A stretch of 64,000 nt of DNA from Bog-756 sp963734435 (GCA_963734435.1 CAVTHA010000013.1:62001-126000); one strand, 5' to 3'. Counted from the first letter of the stretch, positions 18,587 to 27,542 are shown. Numbers and translations: made by a program. Notes: a model not told the origin generated them from the sequence alone.

Positions 18587-19534
18587 GTGAACGAGGCCCT
18601 TACGTCGGCTGGACCACCGGCCGTCGTCTGCGACGGCGCGGTGGTCCGGTACGGCCGGAGTCTCGCCGTCGACCGCCTCTCGTTCACCGCCCACCACGGC
18701 CAGGTGCTCGCCCTCCTCGGTCCCAACGGTGCGGGCAAGACCAGCACGGTCGAAGCCCTCGAGGGCTACCGCCGGCTCGACGGCGGCACGGTGAGGGTCC
18801 TCGGCCTCGACCCGCGCCGCGACCGTGCCGCCTTGGTGTCCCATCTCGGGGTCATGCTGCAGCGGGGAGGCATCTATCCCTCGCTCAACGCCCGCCAGGT
18901 GGTCAGGCTCTTCGCCCGCTACTACGACCGGGCCGACGATCCCGATCAGCTGATCGCGTCGGTGGGCCTCGCCGACGTCAGCCGGACGCCGTGGCGACGG
19001 CTGTCCGGCGGCGAACAACAACGGCTCTCGCTGGCCCTGGCCCTGGTGGGCCGGCCCGGGGTGCTCTTCCTCGACGAGCCCACCGCCGGTGTGGACCCCG
19101 AGGGCCGCCTCAAAGTGCGCGACATCATCGCCGGCCAGCGGGAGCTCGGTCGCTGCGTGGTCCTCACCACCCATGAGCTGGCCGAGGCGGAGCGGCTGGC
19201 CGACCACGTGGTGATCATCGACCGCGGCCGGGCCCTGGCCGAGGGGTCGCCGGCCGCCCTCGCCGCCCGCACGTCCGACGGCTCGGTCCGCTTCTCGACC
19301 GAGCCGTCCATCGACACCGCCCGGCTGGCCGCGGCCATCGGGCCGGGCACGACCGTCGTCGAGGAGGCCCACGGCTCCTACCGGGTGCGTGTGGCGGACG
19401 GCACCCCGGTACCGGGGGTGGTCGCCCGGCTGACCGCCTGGCTGGCCCAGCGCGACCTGGCCGTCGGGGACCTGCGCACCGGCCAATCCCTGGAGGAGGC
19501 CTACTTGGCCATCACCGGTGGCGACCACCGATGA
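18587..19534 (+). CDS. ABC exporter ATP-binding protein
   Basis: A 315-residue ATPase of the drug/multidrug exporter (CcmA/DrrA-like) type. Walker A LLGPNGAGKTST, Q-loop region VMLQRGGIYPSL, signature LSGGEQQRLSLAL, Walker B VLFLDEPTAGVDP and the switch histidine in LTTHELAEAERL are all present. The C-terminal 90 residues are the extra domain of this subfamily. It overlaps the permease gene by 4 bases (ATGA at 19531), so the pair forms one exporter; the substrate is not evident. GTG start, 28 bases from the divergent serS start. Confidence 0.9.
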   Translation: MNEALTSAGPPAVVCDGAVVRYGRSLAVDRLSFTAHHGQVLALLGPNGAGKTSTVEALEGYRRLDGGTVRVLGLDPRRDRAALVSHLGVMLQRGGIYPSLNARQVVRLFARYYDRADDPDQLIASVGLADVSRTPWRRLSGGEQQRLSLALALVGRPGVLFLDEPTAGVDPEGRLKVRDIIAGQRELGRCVVLTTHELAEAERLADHVVIIDRGRALAEGSPAALAARTSDGSVRFSTEPSIDTARLAAAIGPGTTVVEEAHGSYRVRVADGTPVPGVVARLTAWLAQRDLAVGDLRTGQSLEEAYLAITGGDHR

Positions 19535-20268
19535 GACCGCTCACCGCCCAGTTGCGGGCCGAGATCACCATGCTGGCGACCAACGGCGAGACCGTCTTTC
19601 TCACCCTCGGCATCCCCGTCCTCTTCCTCCTGTTCTTCTCCGGGGTGCACGTGCTGCCCACCGGCACCCCCCATCCGGTCGACTTCCTGGTGCCGGGCAT
19701 TCTGGCGCTGGCCGTGATGTCGACGGCCATGACCGCGCTCGGCATCGGCACCGGCTTCGAACGCGGCTATGGCGTGCTGAAGCGGCTGGGCACCACGCCG
19801 CTCGGCCGTCCGCGCCTGCTCGCCGCCAAGATCACCGCCATCGTGGGGGTCGAGCTGGTACAGGCCGGGGTACTGGTGGCCGTGGGCTACGGCGTGGGTT
19901 GGAACCCGGGCGGCCCCGGGGGCGGGGTCCTGGTCGGGGCGGCGGTGGCCGCCATGGTGCTCGGGACCGTCGCCTTCGGCGGGATCGGCCTCTTGCTGGC
20001 CGGCCGGCTCAAGCCCCTGGTCAACTTGGCGGTGGTCAACGCCCTGTTCGTGGTGTTGCTCCTCCTCGGGGGCATGTTGATCCCCCTCGGCAAGCTGCCC
20101 GGTTGGTTGGCCGGCGTGGCCAAGGTGCTGCCCGCCTCGGCGCTGGCCGACGCCCTGCACGCCACGCTGGGCCAGGGCGGCCCGGTGTCGACCCGCGACT
20201 GGGTGGTGCTGGTGGTGTGGGCGGTGGCCGCACCGATGGCCGCCGGTCTGACCTTTCGCTGGGAGTGA
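19531..20268 (+). CDS. ABC-2 type exporter permease
   Basis: A 245-residue integral membrane protein with about six helices (for example IPVLFLLFFSGVHV, VPGILALAVMSTAMTALGIG, AAVAAMVLGTVAFGGIGLLLAG, ALFVVLLLLGGMLIPLG). The ABC-2 family feature of FxxGYGVLKRLGTTPLGR after the second helix is present. It works with the ATPase encoded immediately upstream. Confidence 0.88.
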   Translation: MRPLTAQLRAEITMLATNGETVFLTLGIPVLFLLFFSGVHVLPTGTPHPVDFLVPGILALAVMSTAMTALGIGTGFERGYGVLKRLGTTPLGRPRLLAAKITAIVGVELVQAGVLVAVGYGVGWNPGGPGGGVLVGAAVAAMVLGTVAFGGIGLLLAGRLKPLVNLAVVNALFVVLLLLGGMLIPLGKLPGWLAGVAKVLPASALADALHATLGQGGPVSTRDWVVLVVWAVAAPMAAGLTFRWE

Positions 20269-20292
20269 ACCACGGCTCTCCGCCCGGGCGGG

Positions 20293-20946
20293 TCAGGAGG
20301 TCAGCCGGTGGAGCCAACGTGCGAGTTGGGCCTGGTCGACCGGGCCGATGACGTGGTCCACCACCTGGCCCGCCGAGTCGATGAAGAAGGTGCTCGGCTC
20401 CCCGTTGAGGCCGTAGAGGGTGGCGGCGACCCGCAGTGAAGCGTCGACACCGACGGGGTAGGTGATCCCCGACTGTTCGACGAAGGGGATGGCGTTGCTG
20501 GCCGAGTCAGCCACGTCGACGCCGATGAACTGCACGGGGGCGTGCCGGGCCCGCTCGGCCACCGCCGTGCGGGCCAGCAGCGGGGTCTCCTGCCGGCAGG
20601 GCGCGCACCACGAGGCAAAGAAGTTGAGCACCACCGGACGGCGGCGGGCCGGGCCGAGGGCGTCGAGGTCCACCGGCGGCCCACCGGTGAGCGACGGCAC
20701 CGAGAACCCCGGGGCGCGGTCACCGACGGCCACCACCGGACCGGACCCGGGCCCGCGGCCCGAGGTGGTGCCGAGACCGACGAACAGGAAGACGGCCAGG
20801 CCGGCGGCGATGACCGTGCCGATCAGCAGGGCCCGCAACCGCCGCGGTGCCGGTCGGCTCTCCGGTGGCGCCCCCGGTTCGGTCGGTTCCGGCGGGTCGG
20901 CGTCCCTCCCGGAACCGGATGGCGGTGGCATCGGCTCGCCGGTCAC
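20293..20946 (-). CDS. TlpA/ResA-like membrane-anchored thioredoxin
   Basis: A 217-residue protein with a proline-rich cytoplasmic N-terminus, one membrane anchor (about residues 38-58) and an extracytoplasmic thioredoxin fold. The active site is WCAPC (Cys114, Cys117), followed by the TlpA/AhpC-TSA hallmark GEPSTFFIDSAGQVV containing the cis-proline region. Such proteins reduce disulfides, often in cytochrome c or oxidase maturation. The neighbouring ctaB and ctaA genes suit a role in terminal oxidase assembly, which is inference. GTG start at 20946. Confidence 0.85.
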   Translation of the reverse strand: MTGEPMPPPSGSGRDADPPEPTEPGAPPESRPAPRRLRALLIGTVIAAGLAVFLFVGLGTTSGRGPGSGPVVAVGDRAPGFSVPSLTGGPPVDLDALGPARRRPVVLNFFASWCAPCRQETPLLARTAVAERARHAPVQFIGVDVADSASNAIPFVEQSGITYPVGVDASLRVAATLYGLNGEPSTFFIDSAGQVVDHVIGPVDQAQLARWLHRLTS

Positions 20947-20977
20947 GGGCCGGGTCGGTTCGGCGAGTGACGCAGGT

Positions 20978-21843
20978 TCAACGGGTGACGAAGACGGCCA
21001 CCGCCATGAGCACGAACAGCAGAGTCAGGTAGGTGATCGAGTAGCTGGAACAGCTGCATGGCCACCTTCGGGGTGGCCCGGCGGAAGAGCGACGGCCAGG
21101 GCACAGGAACACCAGCTCCGAGCACAGCGGCGACGGTCAGGTAGAAGACGCCCCCATGTGGCCCACCGCGGCGAAGAGGAGGGTCACGGCCACGAGCAGC
21201 ACGGTGTAGGCCACGATCTGCGGTGGCGGTGCGCCTGATGGTGGCCACCGACCGGGAGCATGGGGACCCGGGCGGTGCGCGTAGTCGTCGCGGTACTTGA
21301 CGGCCAGAGCCCAGAAGTGCGGCGGGGTCCAGATGAAGATGACGGCGAAGAGCACGAGCGGGGCCCACCCGAGGCGGTCGGTGACCGCCGCCCAACCGAC
21401 TAGGACGGGGACCGCCCCGGCGGCGCCGCCGATCACGATGTTCTGGGTCGAGGTGCGCTTCAGCCACAGCGTGTAGACGAAGACGTAGAAGACGGTGGCC
21501 GAGACGGCGAGGACGGCCGAGAGCAGGTTCACGAACGCCCAGAGCTCGGCGAAGGCGGCCACCTCGAGGATGACGGCGAACACGAGCGCCGCCGCGGGAG
21601 TGACGCTCGCCGGTGACCAGGGGACGGTTCCGGGTGCGGTGCATGAGCTTGTCGATGTCGCGGTCGATGTACCATGTTGATGGCGTTGGCGCCACCGGCG
21701 GCCAGCGTCCCACCGACCAGGGTGGCGACCATGAGCCCGAGCGAGGGCAGGCCGCGCTGGGCCACGATCATGGTGGGAAGGGTGGTGACCAGTAGCAGCT
21801 CGATGATTCGCGGCTTGGTGAGCGCCACGTAGCTGCGGATCAC
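20978..21843 (-). CDS. ctaB: Protohaem IX farnesyltransferase (haem O synthase), heavily frameshifted
   Basis: The UbiA-family enzyme that adds a farnesyl group to haem B. Pieces in several frames line up in the right order: RSYVALTKPRIIELLLVTTL, GANAIN then DRDIDKLMHRTRNRPL (the Asp-rich prenyl-diphosphate site), the membrane region FAVILEVAAFAELWAF, WLKRTSTQNIVIGG, GWAPLVLFAVIFIWTPPHFWAL and KYRDDYA, then LLFAAVGHMG, FYLTVAAVLG and the end LTLLFVLMAVAVFVTR. At least six single-base shifts are needed (near 21672, 21610, 21285, 21225, 21150, 21110 and 21045). The start GTG at 21843 and stop at 20978 fit the usual length of about 290 residues. Confidence 0.85.
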
Positions 21844-22034
21844 CCGGCCGCCCGGATGCGCGGAAGGCCGCGGGAGACAGCGAGGCATCGGACGGAGCCT
21901 ACGGCGGGCGGGCCATCGGCCGGCAGTGCGGGCCGGATCTGCTCGCGGCTCGCTGCTCGCCCGTCCGACGGCTCGGCCGGATGCCCAGGGTCCCACTGTC
22001 GGGGCTCGGCGGCGGCCGGTACGATTGTCAACCG

Positions 22035-23122
22035 GTGCATCCCCTCCGTTCGGACCCCGCCCCTTCCTCAACGCTCTGCCAGTTCACCCTGGCCATGGTG
22101 GTGCTCAACATCGTCACCGGGGCGGCCGTGCGCCTGTCCGATTCCGGCCTCGGCTGCCCCGACTGGCCCACCTGCTCGCAGCACCGGCTCACGCCGGCGC
22201 TGTCCTCCACCCCGCTATGGAGTTCGGGAACCGCGTGGTGGTCGTCGTGCTGTGCGTCGCCGCCGCCGTGACGCTGGTGGCCGCTCGTTGCGCTCCGCCG
22301 CGCCGGCCCGGACCGACCTGGGTGGCTGTCGGGCGGGCTGGTCCTCGGTGGGTTCTCGGCGAAGCCGTGCTCGGGGCCGTCGTCGTCTACACCAAGCTCA
22401 ACGCGTACGTGGTCATGACCCACTTCATGGTGGGCATCGGCCTGCTGACCGTGGCGGTTCGTCCTCGCCCTGCGGGGCCGGCCGATGCGGCCCGGACCGT
22501 GGACGGGTGACGGTGGGCGCGCGTCCCGGCTGTCAAGGGCTCACCCGAGCGCCGGTCGGTGGCCATGACCGCTGCTGGGTGCTGGCGGCCGGCGACCGCC
22601 ACCACCGGGGCCGGCCCCCACGCCGGGGGGAAGGGAGCCAAGCGCATCCCGATCGCGCCTGGAGGACATGACCCGCATCCACCCGAGATCGTGCTGTGCC
22701 TCGTCGGTCCTGACCCTGGCGATCCTGTACCTCCTCGACGCAGCGACGCGCCCGACGTCGGTCCAGAACGCGGGCCCGGGTCCTGCTGGCGGTGATGGTG
22801 GGCCAGGGGATGATCGGCTACACGCAGTACTTCACCCATCTGCCCGCGGTCCTGGTCGGGGTCCACGTGCTTCGGGGCGTCGCTGGTGTGGACGGCGATG
22901 CTGTGGTTCTACGACGGGCTGTCCGACCACCGACCGGAAGTGTCCGGACCCGTGGCCGCCGGTCCTGCCGTCCCGGCGACGGCCGAGCGCGTTCGAGCCG
23001 GGACCGAGGACGGAGGGGCGGCGCCGGCCGCCGGTGAGCGACGGGTGCGGCCGTCCCGGCTGACGCCACCGGCGTTGCGGGAGCCCGGTGTGACCCGCAC
23101 CAGCGGTCCGGCGTCCGGATGA
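22035..23122 (+). CDS. ctaA: Haem A synthase (COX15/CtaA), heavily frameshifted
   Basis: Fragments of one CtaA/COX15 protein in order: FTLAMVVLNIVTGAAVRLSDSG with the typical GLGCPDWPTC loop, HPAMEFGNRVVVV, LGEAVLGAVVVYTKLNAY, MTHFMVGIGLL (haem-ligand His), GAGPHAGGKGAKRI, and GQGMIGYTQYFTHLPAVLVGVHV followed by WTAMLWFYDGLSD. At least five shifts between 22200 and 22890 break the frame. The enzyme oxidises haem O to haem A for the aa3 oxidase, and it sits divergently from ctaB as usual. The C-terminal tail after 22930 is long and low in complexity. Its stop overlaps clpS as ATGA. Confidence 0.82.
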
Positions 23123-23431
23123 CGGGCTCGCCGGCACCGAGGTCCGGCCCGGTCGAGGTCGAGCTGCCGGACGGCGCCGAGGACGCCAGCTCACCGACCG
23201 GCCCTGGCTGGTCATCGTGTGGAACGACCCCATCAACCTGATGTCGTACGTCACCTACGTCTTCCAGAAGCTCTTCGGCTACAGCCGAAGGAGAAGGCCA
23301 CCAAGCTCATGCTCGACGTGCACCACAAGGGACGGGCCGTGGTGACCTCGGGGCCCCGGGAGCGGGCCGAGCTCGACGTCTTCCGGCTGCACGAGCACGG
23401 GCTGTGGGCCACCATGGAACAGTCGTCGTGA
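23119..23431 (+). CDS. clpS: ClpS adaptor, two frameshifts
   Basis: About 104 residues. ClpS binds the ClpA/ClpC N-domain and delivers N-degron substrates to ClpP. The family core is visible across frames: WLVIVWNDPINLMSYVTYVF, QKLFGYS, KATKLMLDVHHKGRAVV and GPRERAELDVFRLHEHGLWAT. The shifts lie near 23190 and 23285; the total span is one base over a multiple of three. The ATG overlaps the ctaA stop and the stop overlaps the DUF2017 start (GTGA), as in other actinobacteria where clpS is followed by DUF2017. Confidence 0.88.
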
Positions 23432-23923
23432 GCGCACCCATCCGGCGGCAGCGTGACGGCCGGTACGCCGTCAAGCTGGATCCCAGCGTCCGCGCCGTGC
23501 TGGTCACGATGTCCGAGCAGCTCTCCCCGCTGCTCGGGTCGGATGATCCCATGACCAAGCGCCTCTTCCCGCCGGCCTACCCGACCACGGGCTTCGAGGA
23601 CGTCGAGCGCGACTACCGGGCGCTGGTGGACAGACGCGCTGATCAGCCACCACCGCGAGGCGTTCGCCGTCCTGGCCGAAACGTCCAACGCCGACAGCCT
23701 GAGCGAGTCGGAGCTCCACTCGTGGCTGTCGGCCATCGAGTCGCTCCGTCTGGTTCTCGGGACCCGCCTCGATGTGACCCAGGACATGGAGCCGCCCGAT
23801 GCCGAGGACCCGACCGCACCCGAGTACGCGCTCTACGAGCTTCTCGGCCAGCTCCAGTACCTGATGATCGAGGTGCTCGCCGCCGGGCTTCCCGACGAGG
23901 GTTCCCCCGAAGGGGAGCTGTGA
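23428..23923 (+). CDS. DUF2017 family protein, one frameshift
   Basis: About 164 residues of the actinobacterial DUF2017 family, function unknown, nearly always next to clpS. First frame: RAVLVTMSEQLSPLLGSDDP, then RLFPPAYPTTGFEDVERDYRAL. After one extra base near 23640 the second frame gives LISHHREAFAVLAETSN, SESELHSWLSAIESLRLVLGTRLDV and YALYELLGQLQYLMIEVL. Largely helical and acidic; no membrane segments. Confidence 0.8.
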
Positions 23924-24018
23924 TCATGCCTTGCCCCGGAGGCGCCCGGTCACCATGCGTTACCCGGAGGAGCGCAGTGACGCCTCTGCTAGTCTCCAAA
24001 AGCCCTGATCGGGTTGGA

Positions 24019-24091
24019 GCCCCCATCGTCTAGCGGCCGAGGACGCCGCCCTTTCAAGGCGGTAACACGGGTTCGAATCCCGTTGGGGGTG
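24019..24091 (+). tRNA. tRNA-Glu (UUC)
   Basis: Acceptor GCCCCCA pairs with TGGGGGT (one G-U pair), the D-arm reads TCGTCTAGCGGCCGAGGA, the anticodon loop CTTTCAA carries TTC, and the T-arm is CGGGTTCGAATCCCG. No CCA is encoded. First of three clustered tRNA genes. Confidence 0.95.
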
Positions 24092-24124
24092 CGGCAAGTC
24101 CCCAGCGGGATCCAGCTGGTTCGG

Positions 24125-24202
24125 GGACCTGTGGTGCAGTTTGGAGTGCACGCCGGCCTGTCAAGCCGGAGGTCGCGGGTTCAAATCCCGTCAGGTCCGC
24201 CA
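24125..24202 (+). tRNA. tRNA-Asp (GUC)
   Basis: Acceptor GGACCTG pairs with CAGGTCC, the anticodon loop CTGTCAA carries GTC, and the T-arm is GCGGGTTCAAATCCCGT. The 3' CCA is encoded (24200-24202). 33 bases after tRNA-Glu, probably cotranscribed. Confidence 0.95.
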
Positions 24203-24221
24203 CCCCGGTCAGCCGGGGCGA

Positions 24222-24294
24222 GGTCGGGTAGCTCAGTTGGTAGAGCGCGCGCCTGAAAAGCGTGAGGTCCGCGGATCGATGCCGCGCCCGACCA
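24222..24294 (+). tRNA. tRNA-Phe (GAA)
   Basis: Acceptor GGTCGGG pairs with CCCGACC, the D-arm is TAGCTCAGTTGGTAGAGC and the anticodon loop CTGAAAA carries GAA. The T-stem CGCGG/CCGCG pairs perfectly, but the T-loop reads ATCGATG instead of the usual TTCGANN. No CCA is encoded. Confidence 0.93.
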
Positions 24295-24308
24295 CCGGAA
24301 ACGTAGTG

Positions 24309-24328
24309 TCGGTAGGTCGCCTACCCGA
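24309..24328 (+). terminator. Hairpin after the tRNA cluster
   Basis: TCGGTAGG and CCTACCCGA form an eight-pair stem with a 3-base loop and one bulged C, 14 bases after tRNA-Phe. There is no T-run, as is common for terminators in high-GC actinobacteria. Tentative. Confidence 0.4.
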
Positions 24329-24351
24329 CCTTCGGCTCAACATGGTGAGCC

Positions 24352-24984
24352 CTAACTCCTGGTGAGAGCCGCAAGCCAAGCGTGTGCGCCTTCGGGGTCG
24401 ATGGTGATCTCGATCCTGGAAGCCTCGATCGACTCGATGCGCCAACCGTCGGCGAAACTCGATTCGATCTCAGCCCTGCTGACTCGTCGTGGTCCCCAGT
24501 CGCCGGGCTGTCGGTCGCTGAAACAGAGCATGAAGTAGCGACCCCCAGGAACGACGGCCACATGGAGGCTTCTGACGAAGCTCGCCCGGTCTCGGTCATC
24601 GAATACGTGGAACAGGCCACAGTCCAACACGGTGTCGTACTGCTCGTTACGCGACTCGAGGTCGAGAGCGTTGCCCACCTGAAATCTCGGATCAAGATTT
24701 CGCTCCCCGGCTTTTGTCTGGGCGAGCTGGATGGCCTTGGGCGACGAGTCGATCCCGGTGGCATCGAGACCGGCATGGGCGGCCATCAGCGCGTGTTCGC
24801 CCGTACCGCATCCGATGTCGAGGACTCGACCGACCACAACACCCGATTGGGCCAGAGCCAGGAACGCCGGCTGCGGGTGTCCGATGTCCCAAGGGGGTGT
24901 GCCCTCGTAGGAAGCGTCAAACTCAACCGTCCGGTTCGGACCGATGGAGAGATCGCCCCCGCTCTGGTGAGGAAGGTCGGCCAC
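24352..24984 (-). CDS. Class I SAM-dependent methyltransferase
   Basis: A 210-residue protein with the Rossmann methyltransferase motifs: motif I VLDIGCGTGEHAL (residues 54-66), the acidic ATGIDSSP of motif II, FQVGNALDL, and motif IV YDTVLDCGLFHVF. A short N-terminal helix with PPWDIGHPQPAF matches small-molecule or thiopurine-like methyltransferases. It points toward the tRNA cluster and its base composition is visibly lower in GC than the flanking genes. Substrate unknown. GTG start at 24984. Confidence 0.85.
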   Translation of the reverse strand: MADLPHQSGGDLSIGPNRTVEFDASYEGTPPWDIGHPQPAFLALAQSGVVVGRVLDIGCGTGEHALMAAHAGLDATGIDSSPKAIQLAQTKAGERNLDPRFQVGNALDLESRNEQYDTVLDCGLFHVFDDRDRASFVRSLHVAVVPGGRYFMLCFSDRQPGDWGPRRVSRAEIESSFADGWRIESIEASRIEITIDPEGAHAWLAALTRS

Positions 24985-25154
24985 GTACCTACGCTATTCC
25001 GATTGTGGACTTCAACCGATTCGACTCAGGCGCGCCCCCATGGTGGTCGGGCGATCGGCGGTCGCCGGGTAGCCATACCGCCGGCAGGTGGCAAGGTCTT
25101 GGTGGTGGGTCGACCACGGCTACCCACGCCACTTACGCTTTGGACCCCACGTAC

Positions 25155-26354
25155 CTACGGTCCTTCGTCCGGTGGAGAAGCCGCGTCTCCCACCTTCAGC
25201 TTCAGGGGTGACGCCCCCACGCCCCCCACCGAAACGCACAGCGAAACAGACGGGCAGGAGACCAGGAATTGGGGCAAACCGGCCACCCTGGGCCCAGGGG
25301 CTCCGGGCGCTGATTGGAAGGTACCCGAGCCACTCACTCTGCAGGTTCCCTTGGCATCGCACCACGTGGCGCCCTGGATTGCCCACGACGAGGGAACGGA
25401 ATTCCAGGCCGAGATACCCCCGGTCGGATCGGTCGCCACCAGAGGATCTCCGGCGACGACGTGTGCAACGCAAAAGGAAGTTGTCGGGCACGAGAGGCCG
25501 TCGATCCCGTACTGCCCACAGTGCTGGGCGAGGTTTGAGTGGGTCGTTGGCCCGCCGATCCAGGTTGAGGCGCCGCCTGCGGGATCAGCCGACGTCAGGA
25601 TCAAACCGCCCAAGCAGTCTCCGCCGATACCGGATCCACCGGCGACACATTCATGTGACGTCGGACAGGAAATGGTCCCGATCCCTCCGCCTGCCTCCGA
25701 CAGATCCGTGGCCAACCAAGCGCTCGGACCCCCCATGGGCGACGTCGAGACAACCACGCCGTGACCTGTCGCCGCAGCGCAGAAGGTCGGACTGGGACAC
25801 GAGATGCCCTGAAATCCTTCGTCTGATTGGCTCGGACGTTGAAGGATCCAAGGACCGGAGAGCGGCGCCCTCGTGGCATAGAGAGCCGAGGGTGTCGACA
25901 GCACACACAGCGTCGCGCTCGGACATGACACGTACAACGGAGTGTTCACCCCCGGGAAAGCCATCGTGATGCGCCCGGTGACGCGTGCTCCGGGCGTGAA
26001 CGGACCGGTGCTGGCGGCCACTGCTTGCTCATTGCGGCCAGGAGTTGGTCCCGGGGTGCTCCCGGTGAACAGGCAGAGCCCGGTGGTCGGGCACGAAACG
26101 ACGTCTGGATCGATGTTCAGGTGGTTGGCCATGTTGGCCCACACCTCGGTTGGGGTGGAACGAGGGGCCGAACTGGTCGAGGTCTGTCGAGAACTTGCGC
26201 ATGCGGCGGTCATCGTGGCTGCCATGGCCAACGAGACCAGGGCACTCAACGGCCCGAAACCTCTCAGCGCCCGAACCCGGCGCCCCGACGACGAGTGGGT
26301 CTCGAAGATCGCTCCCCCTTCAGCTCCACAAAGGCTAGGCCGAATCCGGCTCAT
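25155..26354 (-). CDS. Lipoprotein with seven SCP-x-C repeats
   Basis: A 399-residue protein. A basic N-terminus and hydrophobic stretch end in a lipobox-like MTAAC (Cys52), so it is probably an exported lipoprotein. The mature part repeats a short motif about every 40-60 residues: SCPTTGLC, SCPSATLC, SCPSPTFC, SCPTSHEC, SCPTTSFC, WCDAKGTC and SCPSVSLC, each followed by a hydrophobic strand and a small-residue turn. The regular Cys pairs suggest a disulfide at each blade of a beta-propeller-like fold. Similar repeats occur in unannotated secreted proteins of soil actinobacteria. I chose the ATG at 26354 because the signal sequence follows it; the frame is open further upstream. Confidence 0.65.
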   Translation of the reverse strand: MSRIRPSLCGAEGGAIFETHSSSGRRVRALRGFGPLSALVSLAMAATMTAACASSRQTSTSSAPRSTPTEVWANMANHLNIDPDVVSCPTTGLCLFTGSTPGPTPGRNEQAVAASTGPFTPGARVTGRITMAFPGVNTPLYVSCPSATLCVLSTPSALYATRAPLSGPWILQRPSQSDEGFQGISCPSPTFCAAATGHGVVVSTSPMGGPSAWLATDLSEAGGGIGTISCPTSHECVAGGSGIGGDCLGGLILTSADPAGGASTWIGGPTTHSNLAQHCGQYGIDGLSCPTTSFCVAHVVAGDPLVATDPTGGISAWNSVPSSWAIQGATWCDAKGTCRVSGSGTFQSAPGAPGPRVAGLPQFLVSCPSVSLCVSVGGVGASPLKLKVGDAASPPDEGP

Positions 26355-26406
26355 AACGCTGACGGGAAGGTGGGACAGGCCGAGCCCGTAGGGCAGAATC
26401 GGGAAG

Positions 26407-26904
26407 GTGAGCGTCGAGCGGTGCGGAGAGTGCGGCTTCGACTCTGATGATTGGAGCGATGCCAGTGCGATCGCAGCCATCCAGCGCCTGCCTTTGCGAT
26501 GGACTACGGCTCTCGATGGATTGACTCCCAGTGATCAGCTTCGGAGACCCGTTCATCAGATGTGGTCCATCGCCGAGTACGCGGATCACGTCCGGGAAGT
26601 GCTCTTCGGGATGAGGTTCCTCCTCGATACCGCCCTCTCACAGCCCGGAACCGACCTTGGAGGGTCGCCGCCGCCCCGGTTCGCTGCTCAGCCCCGACCC
26701 ATTGATGTCGGAGCAGCCCTGGATGGCATCGACCATGGGGCTCGCTCGTTGAGCCGGCAGCTATCGGAACTCTCCCCCCACGACTGGCTGCTCACCGTGA
26801 GATTCGACGGAACCTCCGTCGACCCGCACTGGATCGCCCGTCACGTCGTCCACGATGCGACACATCACCTTCTCGACATTGAACGACTGCGCTCAGCGCT
26901 CTGA
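26407..26904 (+). CDS. DinB-like protein with N-terminal CxxC
   Basis: A 165-residue four-helix protein of the DinB/YfiT superfamily. The metal-site histidines appear as EYADHVREV and in WIARHVVHDATHHLLDIER, with WSIAEYADH typical of the family. The N-terminus begins VERCGECGFDSDDW, a CxxC element seen in an actinobacterial subgroup. These enzymes are often thiol- or mycothiol-dependent, but this one's substrate is unknown. GTG start; divergent from the lipoprotein gene (52 bases apart). Confidence 0.75.
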   Translation: MSVERCGECGFDSDDWSDASAIAAIQRLPLRWTTALDGLTPSDQLRRPVHQMWSIAEYADHVREVLFGMRFLLDTALSQPGTDLGGSPPPRFAAQPRPIDVGAALDGIDHGARSLSRQLSELSPHDWLLTVRFDGTSVDPHWIARHVVHDATHHLLDIERLRSAL

Positions 26905-26954
26905 CGTGCCCCACCCCTGCCATATCGAACGGCAAACGAGGGGCGGCCCGTTGA

Positions 26955-27542
26955 TCAGTTCCAACTGGGGGTCCGTCGGCGCCCTCGTCGGTGGCGACCC
27001 CACCAAGGCGACCAGTACAGAACAGCCAGCAGTCCGAGGCCCACGATGCCGATGACGAGCAGCATCGCGGCCAGGGGGTAGACGTCAAGGCCTGCGATCT
27101 GGGTCCTGGCGAATGGCGGACCCAGCGGACCGAAGACCCCGACCCGCCCCGGGCCAGGTACGAACACCCGAGCCGGCCCGGGACCGGCGACCATGCCGCG
27201 AACGGCGACGCTAAAGGAGTGACCACGGGAACCGACCAGAAGCACCAAGCCGGCGCCGATGGTAAGGATTCCGAGGAGTGCGGTAAGGGCGATCGCCAGG
27301 GGCCGCCGAACAAACGAAGGCTCGGGCGTCGGCGGGCTGGTCACGCCTCGAGCGACCGCCCACGCCGCCGCGAACCGTCGAGGGTCGAAGGCACTGTTCC
27401 CCAGTACGTCCTCCGCCGAACCCCCTTCGGCCTCGGCCTCTTCGAGGTCGGCCTTCATGTCGGCGGCCATCTCGTTGGCCACCGGATCGGGGACCCCGAG
27501 CCGCCGCCACTCCCGGCGGCACTCCTCGACGAACTCACTCAC
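26955..27542 (-). CDS. HAAS/DUF1700-like membrane protein
   Basis: A 195-residue protein. The N-terminal 60 residues are a helical HAAS-type domain (FVEECRREWRRLGVPDPVANEMAADMKADLEEAEAEG, with VLG and AAAWAVARG). Then come two or three membrane helices (IALTALLGILTIGAGLVLLV, PLAAMLLVIGIVGLGLLAVLY) around a Pro/Gly-rich loop, and a basic tail. Such proteins are regularly encoded just after a PadR regulator, and here the GTG at 27542 overlaps the PadR stop as GTGA. Precise function unknown. Confidence 0.7.
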   Translation of the reverse strand: MSEFVEECRREWRRLGVPDPVANEMAADMKADLEEAEAEGGSAEDVLGNSAFDPRRFAAAWAVARGVTSPPTPEPSFVRRPLAIALTALLGILTIGAGLVLLVGSRGHSFSVAVRGMVAGPGPARVFVPGPGRVGVFGPLGPPFARTQIAGLDVYPLAAMLLVIGIVGLGLLAVLYWSPWWGRHRRGRRRTPSWN

